Of a stretch of DNA of 64,000 nt, positions 9,039 through 18,587 are shown in pieces. The position numbers and the translations under genes were made by a program. Under the pieces are notes generated by a model. It saw nothing but the letters and a program-made list of their open reading frames with translations. It did no database searches and was not told the origin of the DNA. Numbering within the stretch: position 1 is the first letter of the stretch; each line of letters opens with the position of its first letter. Source of the stretch: a sulfur-oxidizing endosymbiont of Gigantopelta aegis (GTDB lineage Bacteria; Pseudomonadota; Gammaproteobacteria; GRL18); contig NZ_JAEHGE010000001.1 in assembly GCF_016097415.1 (NCBI RefSeq), positions 3,211,157 to 3,275,156 of the forward strand, read 5' to 3'.

Positions 9039-10415
9039 TCAGGCTTGCGGATCATTTTGCTCAGCAAGTTGCGCTATATAACCAGCACTTTCTTCATCCA
9101 GTATTTGGATCAGTCGATTACTTTTCGTTTGCAAAAAGCCATGCAACAATACTGCAGGCACGGCAACAATCAAACCCAGCCCCGTTGTCACTAATGCCTG
9201 TGAAATACCTCCAGACATCAGCTTAGGATCGCCAGTACCAAATAATGCAATTGACTGAAATGTTTCTATCATACCAATCACAGTGCCCAGCAAGCCTAAT
9301 AAGGGGGCTACCGTGGCAAACAGTCCGAGCATAACCAAACGACGTTCCAGCTTCGGTGTTTCTGATAAAATAGCTTCATCTAGTTTCAAGCTCAATGTTT
9401 CAATTGAGTGCTGCGCTTTAAACTGATGGTATACCGTCATGATTCGCCCCAGAGGATTGTTCATGGATGGCTGATTGGACTTTCTTTGTCTGGTCATTTT
9501 AAAACCAATCGTTGCTAAATAGAAATAACGCTCCAAGGCGATAAGCAAGGATAAAGTGCCAATGAATAAGATAATATAACCAATAATGCCACCCTGTCTG
9601 ATCCGTTCTTGAATATCCGGCATCTGGCTAAGCAGTGAGAGCAGCGTGCCTCCTGAAGGATCAATAGCCAATGCTATTTCACCTTTTTGGGATGTATTAG
9701 TCGCTATTTCCAATTGTGTAATCTGATTAAGAAAACGTTGTGGCGGTTGTTGATTAAGTTCTACCAGTTGATTGCTTTTTCTCAAATATTGTAAATAATG
9801 TCCATCACTCAAACTGTTAAATTCACCAATACGGGTAACAAGTCGTTCTTCTTCATTACCCTCAGCAGTGATTATCATTTGTTTGAATTGAACATTTTTA
9901 CCTGACTGAGTCATTTGTCGCTGCATTTCATACCAAAGTTGTTTTAAATCGGTAATGGCGGGCAGTGAACGGCTATCTGATAATTGCTTTAGTAGAATGC
10001 CGCGCTGTGAATACTGAATAGAGATGATAGAATTATTAAAACGCGCATAGGTTTCACCTGATATCTGTCTGACAACACCAAACAACTCACCCAGATTAGC
10101 TCCTTTTTGGCTTATATTAACATCGATGTCTGCCAGTTTTTTATCATTGTTCTGCAATTGTTTTTTAAGTGTTTCTGAGCGTTGTAGTGCCAGCGCTAGC
10201 TCTTCTTTTACCTGTGCTAATAATTTTTTTCGTGCATGATGCTGTTGCTTAAAGCGCTGTTCCCGGGCTTTATTTTTTTTATCACTGAGCAGGCCAGACT
10301 GTTTTACCTCTTTCAAGAGTGTATCTAAGTCATTCGCCTTTGAAAAAGCCCATTGAGTCCAGACTAAAGTGGTGAAGGCAATAATCATTAATAAGCAATT
10401 ACGTTTATTTATCAT
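9039..10415 (-). CDS. TtpC-like MotA/TolQ/ExbB channel with long periplasmic region
   Basis: 458 aa. A signal sequence (LLMIIAFTTLVWTQWAFSKA) is followed by a long helical, probably coiled-coil periplasmic region (about 30-260), a transmembrane helix (GGIIGYIILFIGTLSLLIAL), and a C-terminal MotA/TolQ/ExbB domain (LFATVAPLLGLLGTVIGMIE; ALVTTGLGLIVAVPAVLLH). This layout matches TtpC, the additional component required by TonB2 systems of Vibrio. It overlaps the DUF3450 gene by 4 bp. The TtpC identification rests on size, domain order and context. Confidence 0.87.
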   Translation of the reverse strand: MINKRNCLLMIIAFTTLVWTQWAFSKANDLDTLLKEVKQSGLLSDKKNKAREQRFKQQHHARKKLLAQVKEELALALQRSETLKKQLQNNDKKLADIDVNISQKGANLGELFGVVRQISGETYARFNNSIISIQYSQRGILLKQLSDSRSLPAITDLKQLWYEMQRQMTQSGKNVQFKQMIITAEGNEEERLVTRIGEFNSLSDGHYLQYLRKSNQLVELNQQPPQRFLNQITQLEIATNTSQKGEIALAIDPSGGTLLSLLSQMPDIQERIRQGGIIGYIILFIGTLSLLIALERYFYLATIGFKMTRQRKSNQPSMNNPLGRIMTVYHQFKAQHSIETLSLKLDEAILSETPKLERRLVMLGLFATVAPLLGLLGTVIGMIETFQSIALFGTGDPKLMSGGISQALVTTGLGLIVAVPAVLLHGFLQTKSNRLIQILDEESAGYIAQLAEQNDPQA

Positions 10416-11191
10416 TTTTCTTCCTCCACTCTTCGAGGAATACTAACCGGTAAAGTAATAAATTCAGGTGCCAACTGTTTTCTAGCCATGCGCAAGCCAT
10501 GCTCTAGTGAGGCGTAATATTGAGATGACAGAGGTACGTATTGCGCTTTATCTTTAGACCAGTAAAAAGAATTTTTTTTATCCAGACTTTGATAAACTAA
10601 CACCACCCGTCCCATACGAAAATAATTCACTACCGCATTGTACTTTTCTGGATGACTGCCCTGCCATGTTTCAATGGTATGACCATATTCCATTTCTTGT
10701 AAAAATGTTTCCATGATCTGACGGTATTTTTCTGCACTGCTGACATCCGATTGATCCATTAATTGTTTTAACTCTCTGACGTTTTCTGAACGTTCTTGTA
10801 CTAGAAAGGGCATGTCTAATTGAATAAATTGCTCTAATGTATTTATCATTTGCAACATTAAGGGCACTATCGCTTGTTCAGTTTGTTCTATACTATTGAG
10901 TTGCTGAGTGCGCGTGATGACTAAATCATTTTGTGATTGAACTAATTTGCTGAGTTGTTGGTTGTATATTGTTAGGGTGTTAAGTTGTTCAGAGACTTGC
11001 TGATATTCATGTAACATATCAGTTGACTGTTCACTGAGCATGTTAATTTTTTGTTGAGATTTTATTGCCTTATTTTGCACCTTGTTTTGAGCTTCAATGT
11101 TGGCTTTAAGTGTAGCTGCATTGAGAGGATTCAGACTGATAAAAATCAATAAGCATAAACTCAGTATAAGTATTTTTATTGGCTTGTTCAT
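10412..11191 (-). CDS. DUF3450 periplasmic coiled-coil protein
   Basis: 259 aa. Signal peptide (ILILSLCLLIFISLNPLNA), then a long helical segment (about 25-135) and a C-terminal region with EKYRQIMETFLQEMEYGHTI and VNYFRMGRVVLVYQSLD, which I recognise as the DUF3450 family. Such proteins precede ttpC in TonB2 clusters; their molecular role is not established. The ATG shares its first base with the stop codon of the upstream GGDEF-EAL gene (TAATG) and the end overlaps the ttpC-like gene by 4 bp, so the whole block from the permease-PAS gene to the TPR gene may be one transcript. Confidence 0.85.
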   Translation of the reverse strand: MNKPIKILILSLCLLIFISLNPLNAATLKANIEAQNKVQNKAIKSQQKINMLSEQSTDMLHEYQQVSEQLNTLTIYNQQLSKLVQSQNDLVITRTQQLNSIEQTEQAIVPLMLQMINTLEQFIQLDMPFLVQERSENVRELKQLMDQSDVSSAEKYRQIMETFLQEMEYGHTIETWQGSHPEKYNAVVNYFRMGRVVLVYQSLDKKNSFYWSKDKAQYVPLSSQYYASLEHGLRMARKQLAPEFITLPVSIPRRVEEEK

Positions 11192-12441
11192 TATGATTGC
11201 AAAGCCCCTAAAAGCAATACTTCCATTTCTATTGCAGGCATGGGTCTGGCATAAAAATAGCCCTGAATATTTTCACAACCATTGCTGACTAGAAAATCCT
11301 TTTGTTGCATCGTCTCCACTCCTTCCGCAATCACATCTAAATTAAGGCTTTTGGCTAAGGCTATCACTGCACGGCTAATACCGGCATCTTCATCATCACT
11401 CGGCAAACCTCGAATAAAGGATTGATCTATTTTTAGTTTATTAATAGGCAAACGTTTTAGATAGGAAAGCGATGAATAGCCCGTGCCGAAATCGTCCACA
11501 GATATGACAACACCCATCGCACTGAGTTTTTCCAAAATAGCAATTGCATCCTCAGGATTAGACATAATCTGTCCTTCGGTCACTTCCAAACCCAGCCATT
11601 CAGGCTGGAAATTCATGGTCTTTAATATTCCCTGCAAGTATTGTGTAAACTCCTTGGTATAGAGTTGCTTAATCGCGAGATTTAAAGAAAGCACACCTGG
11701 ATTTAAACCTTTCTCATGCCATTGTGCCACTTGTTTGATCGCCGTTTTCATGACCCATTGATCGATGGGCACAATTAAGCCTGTTTCTTCTGCAATGGGG
11801 ACAAATTTATTCGGTGGAACCATATCCGATTCCGGATCATTCCAACGAATTAAGGCTTCCATGCCTATTATTTTTCCGGTCACAGCATTGACCTGTGGCT
11901 GATAATACACAACAAACTCTTCTTGCGCTAAAGCCTGACGTAACTTTGTTTCCATCACAATATGCTCAAAAGCTAATGCCGTCATTTCTGATGAATAAAA
12001 CTGAAAATTATTACGACCTTCGTCTTTTGCCTTATACATCGCTGCATCTGCATATTTAAGTAAATTGTGCATATCTATATCATCTTGGGGATACAGGCTA
12101 ATGCCAATACTGCTTGAAACAAAGAGTGTATGTTCATCAATGTAAATGGGTTCTGCCAGACTTTGCAGGATTTTTTTGGCTAATAAAGAGGCATCTTGTC
12201 CTCGTTCCAGTTCTTCAATTAAAATAGTAAATTCATCACCGCCTAGCCGGGCAAGACTATCTTCTTTACGGATCGCATTTTTTAAACGCGTTGCCACTTC
12301 TTGTAGCACTTTATCGCCTGTCACATGCCCAAGTGAATCATTAATTTTTTTAAAGCGATCCAAGTCGATAAAGAACAGTGCTAATTCATTATTCTGTCGT
12401 TTAGCTCGTTCGATGGACTGTGATAAGCGGTCATTGAACAA
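11191..12441 (-). CDS. GGDEF-EAL module, downstream half of a frameshifted transporter-signalling gene
   Basis: 416 aa from the first ATG, but the GGDEF domain begins upstream of it: the same frame encodes LDYQAHHDALTGLPNRVL immediately before MFNDRLSQ. GGDEF core RLGGDEFTIL with inhibitory site RKED; EAL core EALIRW, EVTEGQIM, DDFGTGYSSL, LKIDQSF and AEGVET. Adding one A to the A-run at about 12519-12525 joins this frame to the permease-PAS reading frame, giving EERKATEKKLHEQKNSLDYQ. It is therefore most likely the C-terminal half of a single protein of about 1240 aa. Translated alone from the internal ATG, the GGDEF domain would lack its first helix. Its stop overlaps the DUF3450 start by one base. 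Confidence 0.85.
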   Translation of the reverse strand: MFNDRLSQSIERAKRQNNELALFFIDLDRFKKINDSLGHVTGDKVLQEVATRLKNAIRKEDSLARLGGDEFTILIEELERGQDASLLAKKILQSLAEPIYIDEHTLFVSSSIGISLYPQDDIDMHNLLKYADAAMYKAKDEGRNNFQFYSSEMTALAFEHIVMETKLRQALAQEEFVVYYQPQVNAVTGKIIGMEALIRWNDPESDMVPPNKFVPIAEETGLIVPIDQWVMKTAIKQVAQWHEKGLNPGVLSLNLAIKQLYTKEFTQYLQGILKTMNFQPEWLGLEVTEGQIMSNPEDAIAILEKLSAMGVVISVDDFGTGYSSLSYLKRLPINKLKIDQSFIRGLPSDDEDAGISRAVIALAKSLNLDVIAEGVETMQQKDFLVSNGCENIQGYFYARPMPAIEMEVLLLGALQS

Positions 12442-12488
12442 TACTCGATTGGGCAGTCCTGTGAGTGCATCATGATGTGCCTGATAAT

Positions 12489-14768
12489 CTAAGCTATTTT
12501 TTTGTTCATGGAGTTTTTTTCTGTGGCTTTTCGTTCTTCAATATCTTTAAACACCGTATGTAATACTTGCTTGCCATCTATAACAATAGGCGTTAGAGTC
12601 ACTTCGATCCAAATATCAATATTATTTTTTGTTAAATGCTTCCACTCAAATGTATGCGAACCATTTTTAACGGCTAGCGCGATCATTTCATAAGATTTCT
12701 CATCACTCTTTCGCCCATCAGGCTGAAATTCTGGAGATATTTGTGCCGGTTCAAGATTTAAAACCTCTTTTTTAGAACCCCGCCTGAGAATTTTTAGTGC
12801 TGATTCATTACAGTCAATAAATTGATTACTTTCAATGTCCAGAATTAACACGCCACTCATGGTTTTTTTAAAAACCAACTCATAGAGTTCCTTCTGTTCG
12901 TCCAGTGCTTGCTTCTGATATAAAATGGCCTCTTGTGATTCTTTCAACGCTTTATTTTGTTGCTCTAAATCATTCTCTGCCAATTCTCGACTCTCCTGTA
13001 GGAGTAAGACCCACCAGACCAGCGTACAAACCATAATTGAGATTAGAAAAAAGAAGGTAATAAAAGCTTGCTCAAGATAAATAATCGAGTCATCCGACAT
13101 GACTTCAAGTTGTGCAGAATAAACCATCCAGGCAATGACTGCCAACAGAAACAAAAGTCCGAAGCTAATGCTGATAAAATCCTGAAGCCTTAAACAAGCC
13201 TTAAACGAAACCTGACCAGCACTGAGTTTATGGCACCAATATGCCAGTTTTTTTCTCAAAGAGAATTCACTTTTTTCTTTACAAGCATCATGGCAAAGTG
13301 AATCCAATGAGCAGCAAAGAGAACAAATTTTCACCTCATGAAAAGAGCAATAGGCCATGTCTTCCTGCTCATATTCGTTATCACACATTTCACATTGATG
13401 CGTGACAATGGCATTTGCTGGCGAGCGATGATGAGTGTCTTTATATAAGTCATTGCTGCGGGCAATATAATATTTTCCGCCACTGAACCAGGCAAACAAG
13501 GGGGATAAAATGAAAGCTAAGAACATTGCAATCAATGCCGAATAACTTTGCGCCATATCACCAAGAAAGCCCATAAAAGCAATAATGGCGACTATTGAGG
13601 CAATGCCCATACTACCGACACCCACTGGATTAAAACTGTATAAGTGGGCGCGTTTGAATTCTATTATTTTGGGACTCAACCCAAGGGGTTTATTAATAAT
13701 CAAGTCCGCCGTGATCGCGCCAATCCATGCAATAGCGACATTGGAATACAAGCCGAGCACTTTTTCCAACATATAAAAAAGACCGAGTTCCATTAATAAT
13801 AGCGCGATAGCAATATTAAAAACCATCCAGACAACGCGACCCGGGTGGGAATGTGTGACTCGAGAAAAAAAGTTTGACCAGGCCAATGAGCCAGCATAAG
13901 CATTGGTTACATTGATCTTGATTTGGGAAATGATGACAAAAAAGGTCGATGCCGCCAAGGCAACTTCGGGGTTCTCAAACACATATTGATAGCCTATGTA
14001 GTACATCTGTATCGGTGTTTTTGCTTCATGTAATGATAAGCCCGCCAATAAGACGACACTGGCTAGAAAAATACCTCCCAACTGTTTTAGAAAGCCCAGA
14101 ATAATCCACCCCGGCCCGGCAAGTAGCATGGCTGCCCACCACTTAAAACGATTATGCTTTTCCAATGGTGGCATAAATCGAAGGTAGTCAACCTGTTCAC
14201 CAATCTGCGCAATGAGCGATAAAGAGATACCGATAGCGAAGCCAAAGTAATAAAAATTAAACTCTGAACTCTCTGAAATGCTGCCCGTGAAACCAAGCAT
14301 CGCCGTTATTGCTTCTGGCTCTTTAAGCAACACGGCAATAAAGGGCAATAGCATCATGGTGATCCAGATTGGCTGGGTCCACATTTGTAATTTATTAATA
14401 AAAGTGATGCCATAAAACACCATGGGAATAATGATGAGCGAGCTAAAAAGGTAGCCCCACGCCAAAGGCAGACCAAAATAAAGCTCCAGCGCCTGCGCCA
14501 TAATGGCTGCTTCAAGCGCAAAAAAGATAAAGCTAAACGAGGCATAAATAAGTGATGTAATGGTAGAACCCACATAGCCAAAGCCCGCACTTCGAGTGAT
14601 CAAATCTATATCGATATTATAGCGAGCAGCGTGATAGCTGATGGGAATCGCCGTTAAAAAAATAATGACTGATGCAGTGAGAATAGCCCAGAATGCGGTT
14701 TGAAAACCATAGTGAATGGCAATAGTCGCACCAATGGCTTCCAATGCCAGAAACGAGATACTGCCCAA
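12489..14768 (-). CDS. NCS1-type permease fused to Cys-rich and PAS domains, upstream half
   Basis: 759 aa from a TTG, though homology continues 50 codons upstream. Roughly 12 transmembrane segments of a nucleobase/cation symporter-1 (cytosine permease-like) transporter occupy about 1-430. A Cys-rich segment follows (HQCEMCDNEYEQEDMAYC, CSLCCSLDSLCHDAC; about 445-490) that probably binds zinc, then two more membrane helices (about 520-590), a coiled coil and a PAS domain (about 635-750). The frame ends at a TAG just after the PAS domain, where a one-base loss in an A-run separates it from the GGDEF-EAL half. Upstream, KNARRQYNHLV and SLRYTPKSFRKWSEFL belong to the NCS1 N-terminus, but an in-frame TGA at 14919-14921 and an out-of-frame ATG at 14920-14922 suggest a second one-base indel. 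Function inferred: a transporter-like sensor of a nucleobase-type ligand controlling c-di-GMP. Confidence 0.8.
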   Translation of the reverse strand: MGSISFLALEAIGATIAIHYGFQTAFWAILTASVIIFLTAIPISYHAARYNIDIDLITRSAGFGYVGSTITSLIYASFSFIFFALEAAIMAQALELYFGLPLAWGYLFSSLIIIPMVFYGITFINKLQMWTQPIWITMMLLPFIAVLLKEPEAITAMLGFTGSISESSEFNFYYFGFAIGISLSLIAQIGEQVDYLRFMPPLEKHNRFKWWAAMLLAGPGWIILGFLKQLGGIFLASVVLLAGLSLHEAKTPIQMYYIGYQYVFENPEVALAASTFFVIISQIKINVTNAYAGSLAWSNFFSRVTHSHPGRVVWMVFNIAIALLLMELGLFYMLEKVLGLYSNVAIAWIGAITADLIINKPLGLSPKIIEFKRAHLYSFNPVGVGSMGIASIVAIIAFMGFLGDMAQSYSALIAMFLAFILSPLFAWFSGGKYYIARSNDLYKDTHHRSPANAIVTHQCEMCDNEYEQEDMAYCSFHEVKICSLCCSLDSLCHDACKEKSEFSLRKKLAYWCHKLSAGQVSFKACLRLQDFISISFGLLFLLAVIAWMVYSAQLEVMSDDSIIYLEQAFITFFFLISIMVCTLVWWVLLLQESRELAENDLEQQNKALKESQEAILYQKQALDEQKELYELVFKKTMSGVLILDIESNQFIDCNESALKILRRGSKKEVLNLEPAQISPEFQPDGRKSDEKSYEMIALAVKNGSHTFEWKHLTKNNIDIWIEVTLTPIVIDGKQVLHTVFKDIEERKATEKNSMNKKIA

Positions 14769-15010
14769 TGCTGTATTAGCGATGAGAAATTCTGACCATT
14801 TACGAAATGATTTGGGGGTATAGCGCAGCGAATAATCTTCCAGTGTTTCCGTTGCAACCAGGTGGTTATACTGGCGACGCGCATTTTTTAATGCTTTGAT
14901 GTTATCTTCCTTGCTTGATCATGCAGGCGGTTTAAATTCTTATATTTAAATATACTACAAATTTTGAAATTTTATACTTTGAAAGGAAGTTTTAACTTAG
15001 TATTGAAAGA

Positions 15011-17125
15011 CTAAAGACGAGTCAGAGTGGCCACGATAGCAAGCAATCTCAGATTACGCATAATATCCGCCAAATGGGTTCTATCACGTACAGACAAGGT
15101 AAAATCGAGGGAGTAGAGCTGATCTTCTCTATCAGCGGTCACGACATGCTCAATATTAGCTTCGCAATCTGCAAGTGCTGAGGCGATGGTCGCCAAGACA
15201 CCTTTTCTGTGTTCAACTACCACTCTCAAGGTCACACTGAATTCAGCACTGATATCATCACTCCATTCAACATCAATCCATTTTTGAGCTTGTTTAAGAT
15301 AATCTTTAGCATTTTTACAGGACTTGGTGTGAATAACAATACCACGCCCTGAGCTAATAAAACCGACAATTGGATCACCGGGAATAGGATGGCAACAGCG
15401 TCCATAATGAACCACCATCCCTTCTGTGCCTCGAATATTCAATAATGGCCCATGCTCTTGACGCGCCTGATCAAGCGCATCACTTTGCTCTGGTAATAAG
15501 TGCCGCACAACTAACTGTGGAATACGATTACCCAAACCCACTTGATGTAATAATTCATCCATTGAATTGAGTTCATAGTCTTTTATCACCCGTTCAATGC
15601 GACTTTGAGATAAGTCTTGTACCGACATATTGACGTTGCCCAGGCACTTGTTCAATAAACGAGTTCCCAAGGCAATGGACTCATCGCGTTGGAGATTTTT
15701 CAGTATATTGCGTATGCTACCACGCGCCTTAGCTGTAAAAACAAAATTCAGCCATGAAGGATTGGGCGAAGCACCCGGTGCGGTGATAATTTCAATGGTC
15801 TGACCATTCTTCAATTGCGTGCTTAAGGGCGCATGTTGATGATTGATTTTACCGGCAACACAAGAACTACCCACATCGGTATGTACGGCATAAGCAAAAT
15901 CAACGATGGTTGCCCCTCGGGGTAATTCCATGATCAGCCCTTTGGGCGTAAAAACATAGACTTCCGACGGAAATAAATCAACTTTAACACTTTCTAAAAA
16001 CTCAATGGAGTCACCCGCATTTTGCTGCAAATCCAATAAACTTTTCAGCCATTCTCTAGCCTTGGCCTGAGCAATTACGCCGCCGTTATTCTCGCTTTCT
16101 TTATAACCCCAATGAGCGGCAATACCATTTTCTGCGACGCGATGCATATCACTTGTGCGCAGTTGAACTTCAATGGGTACGCCAAAGGGGCTGAATAATA
16201 TAGTGTGTAATGACTGATAGCCATTAATTTTAGGGATGGCGATATAATCTTTGAATTTTCCAGGAACTGGCTTGTATAATGCGTGAACAGCGCCTAATGC
16301 ACGGTAACAGCTATCAACAGTATCGACCACAATCCGAAAGGCATAGACATCATAAACTTCTGAAAAAGGCAGATTCTTATTCTGCATTTTTCGATAAATA
16401 CTATACAGGTGTTTTTCTCGCCCGAGGACGTCACATTGGATACCTTCATGTGATAAGCGGTTTTCCAGCGCTTCCTGAGTTTTTTTCACCAGGGTCTTAC
16501 GATTGCCACGCACTTTATTAACAGATTCTTTTAACACTCGATAGCGCATGGGATAGTAAGCTTTAAAACCCAGCTCTTCCAACTCATGACGCATTACATT
16601 CATGCCCAAGCGATTAGCAATCGGAGCATAAACGTCTAGTGTTTCACCGGCAATGCGACGAGCTTTATCGGCCCGCATAATGCCCAGAGTACGCATATTG
16701 TGCAGACGGTCAGCCAATTTGATGAGAATGACCCGAATATCCTTCACCATCGCCAGAATCATTTTACGAAAACTTTCCGCCTTGGCTTCTTGCTTGTTGT
16801 CAAAATGAATATGATCTAACTTGGTGACACCATCGACAATTTCGGCGACTTCTTCGCCAAAGAGTTTGGCAATCTGTTCTTTATGGGTTTCAGTATCTTC
16901 GATGACATCGTGCAGAATAGCGGCAATGAGAGTGTTTTCATCCATGCGCATTTCAGCCAGAATCCTGGCCACAGCAATGGGATGATAGATATAGGGTTCA
17001 CCCGTCATCCGCGTTTGCCCTTCATGGGCTTCGGCACCAAACAGATAAGCATGGTAGACAGCACTCACCTGATCTTCATCGAGATAAGCGTTCAGCATGG
17101 CGCAGAGATCACTGATGAGAAACAA
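15011..17125 (-). CDS. spoT: Bifunctional (p)ppGpp synthetase/hydrolase SpoT
   Basis: 704 aa, matching E. coli SpoT (about 702). Domains: HD hydrolase (HDVIEDT, LADRLHNMRTLG), synthetase (GREKHLYSIYRKM, IPKINGYQSLHT, EVQLRTSDMH), TGS (VYVFTPKGLIMELPRGAT) and C-terminal ACT. The intact HD motif indicates a hydrolase-competent SpoT rather than RelA. The start is a TTG: the first residues MFLISDLCAMLNAYL line up with the E. coli SpoT N-terminus, whereas the next ATG would remove nine residues. It follows rpoZ and gmk on the same strand, the standard gmk-rpoZ-spoT order. Role: making and degrading the stringent-response alarmone according to nutrient supply. Confidence 0.97.
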   Translation of the reverse strand: MFLISDLCAMLNAYLDEDQVSAVYHAYLFGAEAHEGQTRMTGEPYIYHPIAVARILAEMRMDENTLIAAILHDVIEDTETHKEQIAKLFGEEVAEIVDGVTKLDHIHFDNKQEAKAESFRKMILAMVKDIRVILIKLADRLHNMRTLGIMRADKARRIAGETLDVYAPIANRLGMNVMRHELEELGFKAYYPMRYRVLKESVNKVRGNRKTLVKKTQEALENRLSHEGIQCDVLGREKHLYSIYRKMQNKNLPFSEVYDVYAFRIVVDTVDSCYRALGAVHALYKPVPGKFKDYIAIPKINGYQSLHTILFSPFGVPIEVQLRTSDMHRVAENGIAAHWGYKESENNGGVIAQAKAREWLKSLLDLQQNAGDSIEFLESVKVDLFPSEVYVFTPKGLIMELPRGATIVDFAYAVHTDVGSSCVAGKINHQHAPLSTQLKNGQTIEIITAPGASPNPSWLNFVFTAKARGSIRNILKNLQRDESIALGTRLLNKCLGNVNMSVQDLSQSRIERVIKDYELNSMDELLHQVGLGNRIPQLVVRHLLPEQSDALDQARQEHGPLLNIRGTEGMVVHYGRCCHPIPGDPIVGFISSGRGIVIHTKSCKNAKDYLKQAQKWIDVEWSDDISAEFSVTLRVVVEHRKGVLATIASALADCEANIEHVVTADREDQLYSLDFTLSVRDRTHLADIMRNLRLLAIVATLTRL

Positions 17126-17209
17126 TAGCTGGAGTCCCTGTCAGAATTTGATAAAATGACATTTGTAATAACTCAGCGTAATGAGAACTACGCCTTGCTG
17201 ACAAAAATC

Positions 17210-17482
17210 TTATTCTTCGCTAGTCATCTCTTGACCCGCTTCTTCTACTGAAGTCAACGAAGCACCCATGTGCGCCATCGCCGATACTTCAGTCAGAATT
17301 TCAGGACCAATTTTACCTTCAGCAATTTCACGCAAGGCAATAACAGTAGGCTTGTCGTTTTCAGCTTCAACTAAAGGTTCCTGACCATTGGCAATTTGGC
17401 GAGCGCGTTTAGTTGCAACCATCACCAGTTCAAAACGGTTTTCTACATTATCCAGACAATCTTCAACTGTCACTCGTGCCAT
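17210..17482 (-). CDS. rpoZ: RNA polymerase omega subunit
   Basis: 90 aa, the usual length. It opens [20 protein letters not shown] and contains [14 protein letters not shown], the conserved omega core that wraps the C-terminus of beta-prime and helps assemble RNA polymerase; in enterobacteria omega also contributes a ppGpp site. An acidic C-terminal tail is present. It sits between gmk and spoT, 113 bp from gmk and 84 bp from spoT. Confidence 0.97.
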   Translation of the reverse strand: MARVTVEDCLDNVENRFELVMVATKRARQIANGQEPLVEAENDKPTVIALREIAEGKIGPEILTEVSAMAHMGASLTSVEEAGQEMTSEE

Positions 17483-17595
17483 TGGTGTTATACCCCTAGA
17501 AATTAAATAGTCGATAGTGAACTAGTCATTATACTCAAGCGCTGAGAATGACACAAGATATAATGCTTAATTAAAAACCATATATTTGTTGAGGT

Positions 17596-18231
17596 TTATA
17601 CCAACAAAGCCTCAATAAGATTGTGATGACGGCGACATTGTGGCGATTGGCGTAAACGGAAGGCATAAATCAAGGCTTTAAGCTCGCCCAACGCATGGGA
17701 AAATTGATCATTAACAATTAAGTATTCAAATTCATCGTAGTGTGACATTTGTTCTATCGCTTCATTCATACGCTTACTAATCACTTCATGGGAATCCTGC
17801 CCGCGTTCCGTCAAGCGTGATAAGAGTTCTTGTCGTGAAGGGGGCAAAATAAACACATTAGTACAGGTATCAAATTGTTTACGTACCTGCTGAGCACCCT
17901 GCCAGTCAATTTCCAGAATAATATCGATGCCCGCAGTTAATTTTTCTTTAATTTGTTTTTTTGATGTACCATAAAAATTGCCAAACACTTCTGCATGTTC
18001 AATAAACTGTTGTTCAGCAATCATCTGCTGAAAAGTCTCATGACTCACATAATGGTAATCAATGCCCTCACGTTCACCCGGACGTTTTTCTCGTGTCGTA
18101 TAGGAAACTGAAACCTCAATCAGGTCGGTTTCTTCTAATAAGGCTTTAAGCAGACTGGTTTTACCGGCGCCCGATGGCGCACTAATGATATACAACATAC
18201 CGCAATCGGTTTCAGGGCTGTGGTTAAACAT
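17596..18231 (-). CDS. gmk: Guanylate kinase
   Basis: 211 aa. P-loop in SAPSGAGKTSLL, substrate motif SVSYTTREKRPGEREG, and DIILEIDWQGAQQVRK, all classic guanylate kinase features. It phosphorylates GMP to GDP, supplying GTP and the precursor of ppGpp, consistent with linkage to spoT. Start MFNHSPETDCGMLYII gives a leader of eleven residues; starting at the internal ATG (MLYIIS) would also work. A GAGAA element precedes the first ATG, which I prefer. Confidence 0.97.
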   Translation of the reverse strand: MFNHSPETDCGMLYIISAPSGAGKTSLLKALLEETDLIEVSVSYTTREKRPGEREGIDYHYVSHETFQQMIAEQQFIEHAEVFGNFYGTSKKQIKEKLTAGIDIILEIDWQGAQQVRKQFDTCTNVFILPPSRQELLSRLTERGQDSHEVISKRMNEAIEQMSHYDEFEYLIVNDQFSHALGELKALIYAFRLRQSPQCRRHHNLIEALLV

Positions 18232-18377
18232 AGTTTATTCTCTTTTTTAATACTTTTTTGGACAGAATTTATTGGTGTATTATACCCCTGATATTTAGAA
18301 ATGCACCCTGAGAGCATTTCATTCAGGACGATTTTCAGCCAAAGACAAATTTATCCTCTTGACACTCATATTACGCC

Positions 18378-18587
18378 CTAGCTTGCTAGTTTTTTTGATA
18401 TTTCAATATCTTTTTTTAGCAAAGAATTAATTGTTTCATTTAAAGAGAATTTCTGTTTTTTATCACGAATTTTCTTTATAAAAAAATCCTTCACTTCTTT
18501 ATCCAGATATATCGGAATATCCAACTCATCCAGAGGTCTGTAGAACTTACCTTGTTCTGCATTAGTAAAATCATATTCATCTTTCAT
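18378..18587 (-). CDS. BrnA-like antitoxin
   Basis: 69 aa: KGKFYRP-type N-terminus (YDFTNAEQGKFYRPLDELDI) followed by a ribbon-helix-helix-like C-terminal half (PIYLDKEVKDFFIKKI, then SLNETINSLLKKDIEI). This pattern fits antitoxins accompanying BrnT/DUF497 toxins. Its ATG overlaps by 4 bp (ATGA) the stop of a fragment carrying the C-terminal end of such a toxin, the normal toxin-antitoxin order. The antitoxin appears complete while the toxin does not. Family call by pattern and context. Confidence 0.7.
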   Translation of the reverse strand: MKDEYDFTNAEQGKFYRPLDELDIPIYLDKEVKDFFIKKIRDKKQKFSLNETINSLLKKDIEISKKLAS

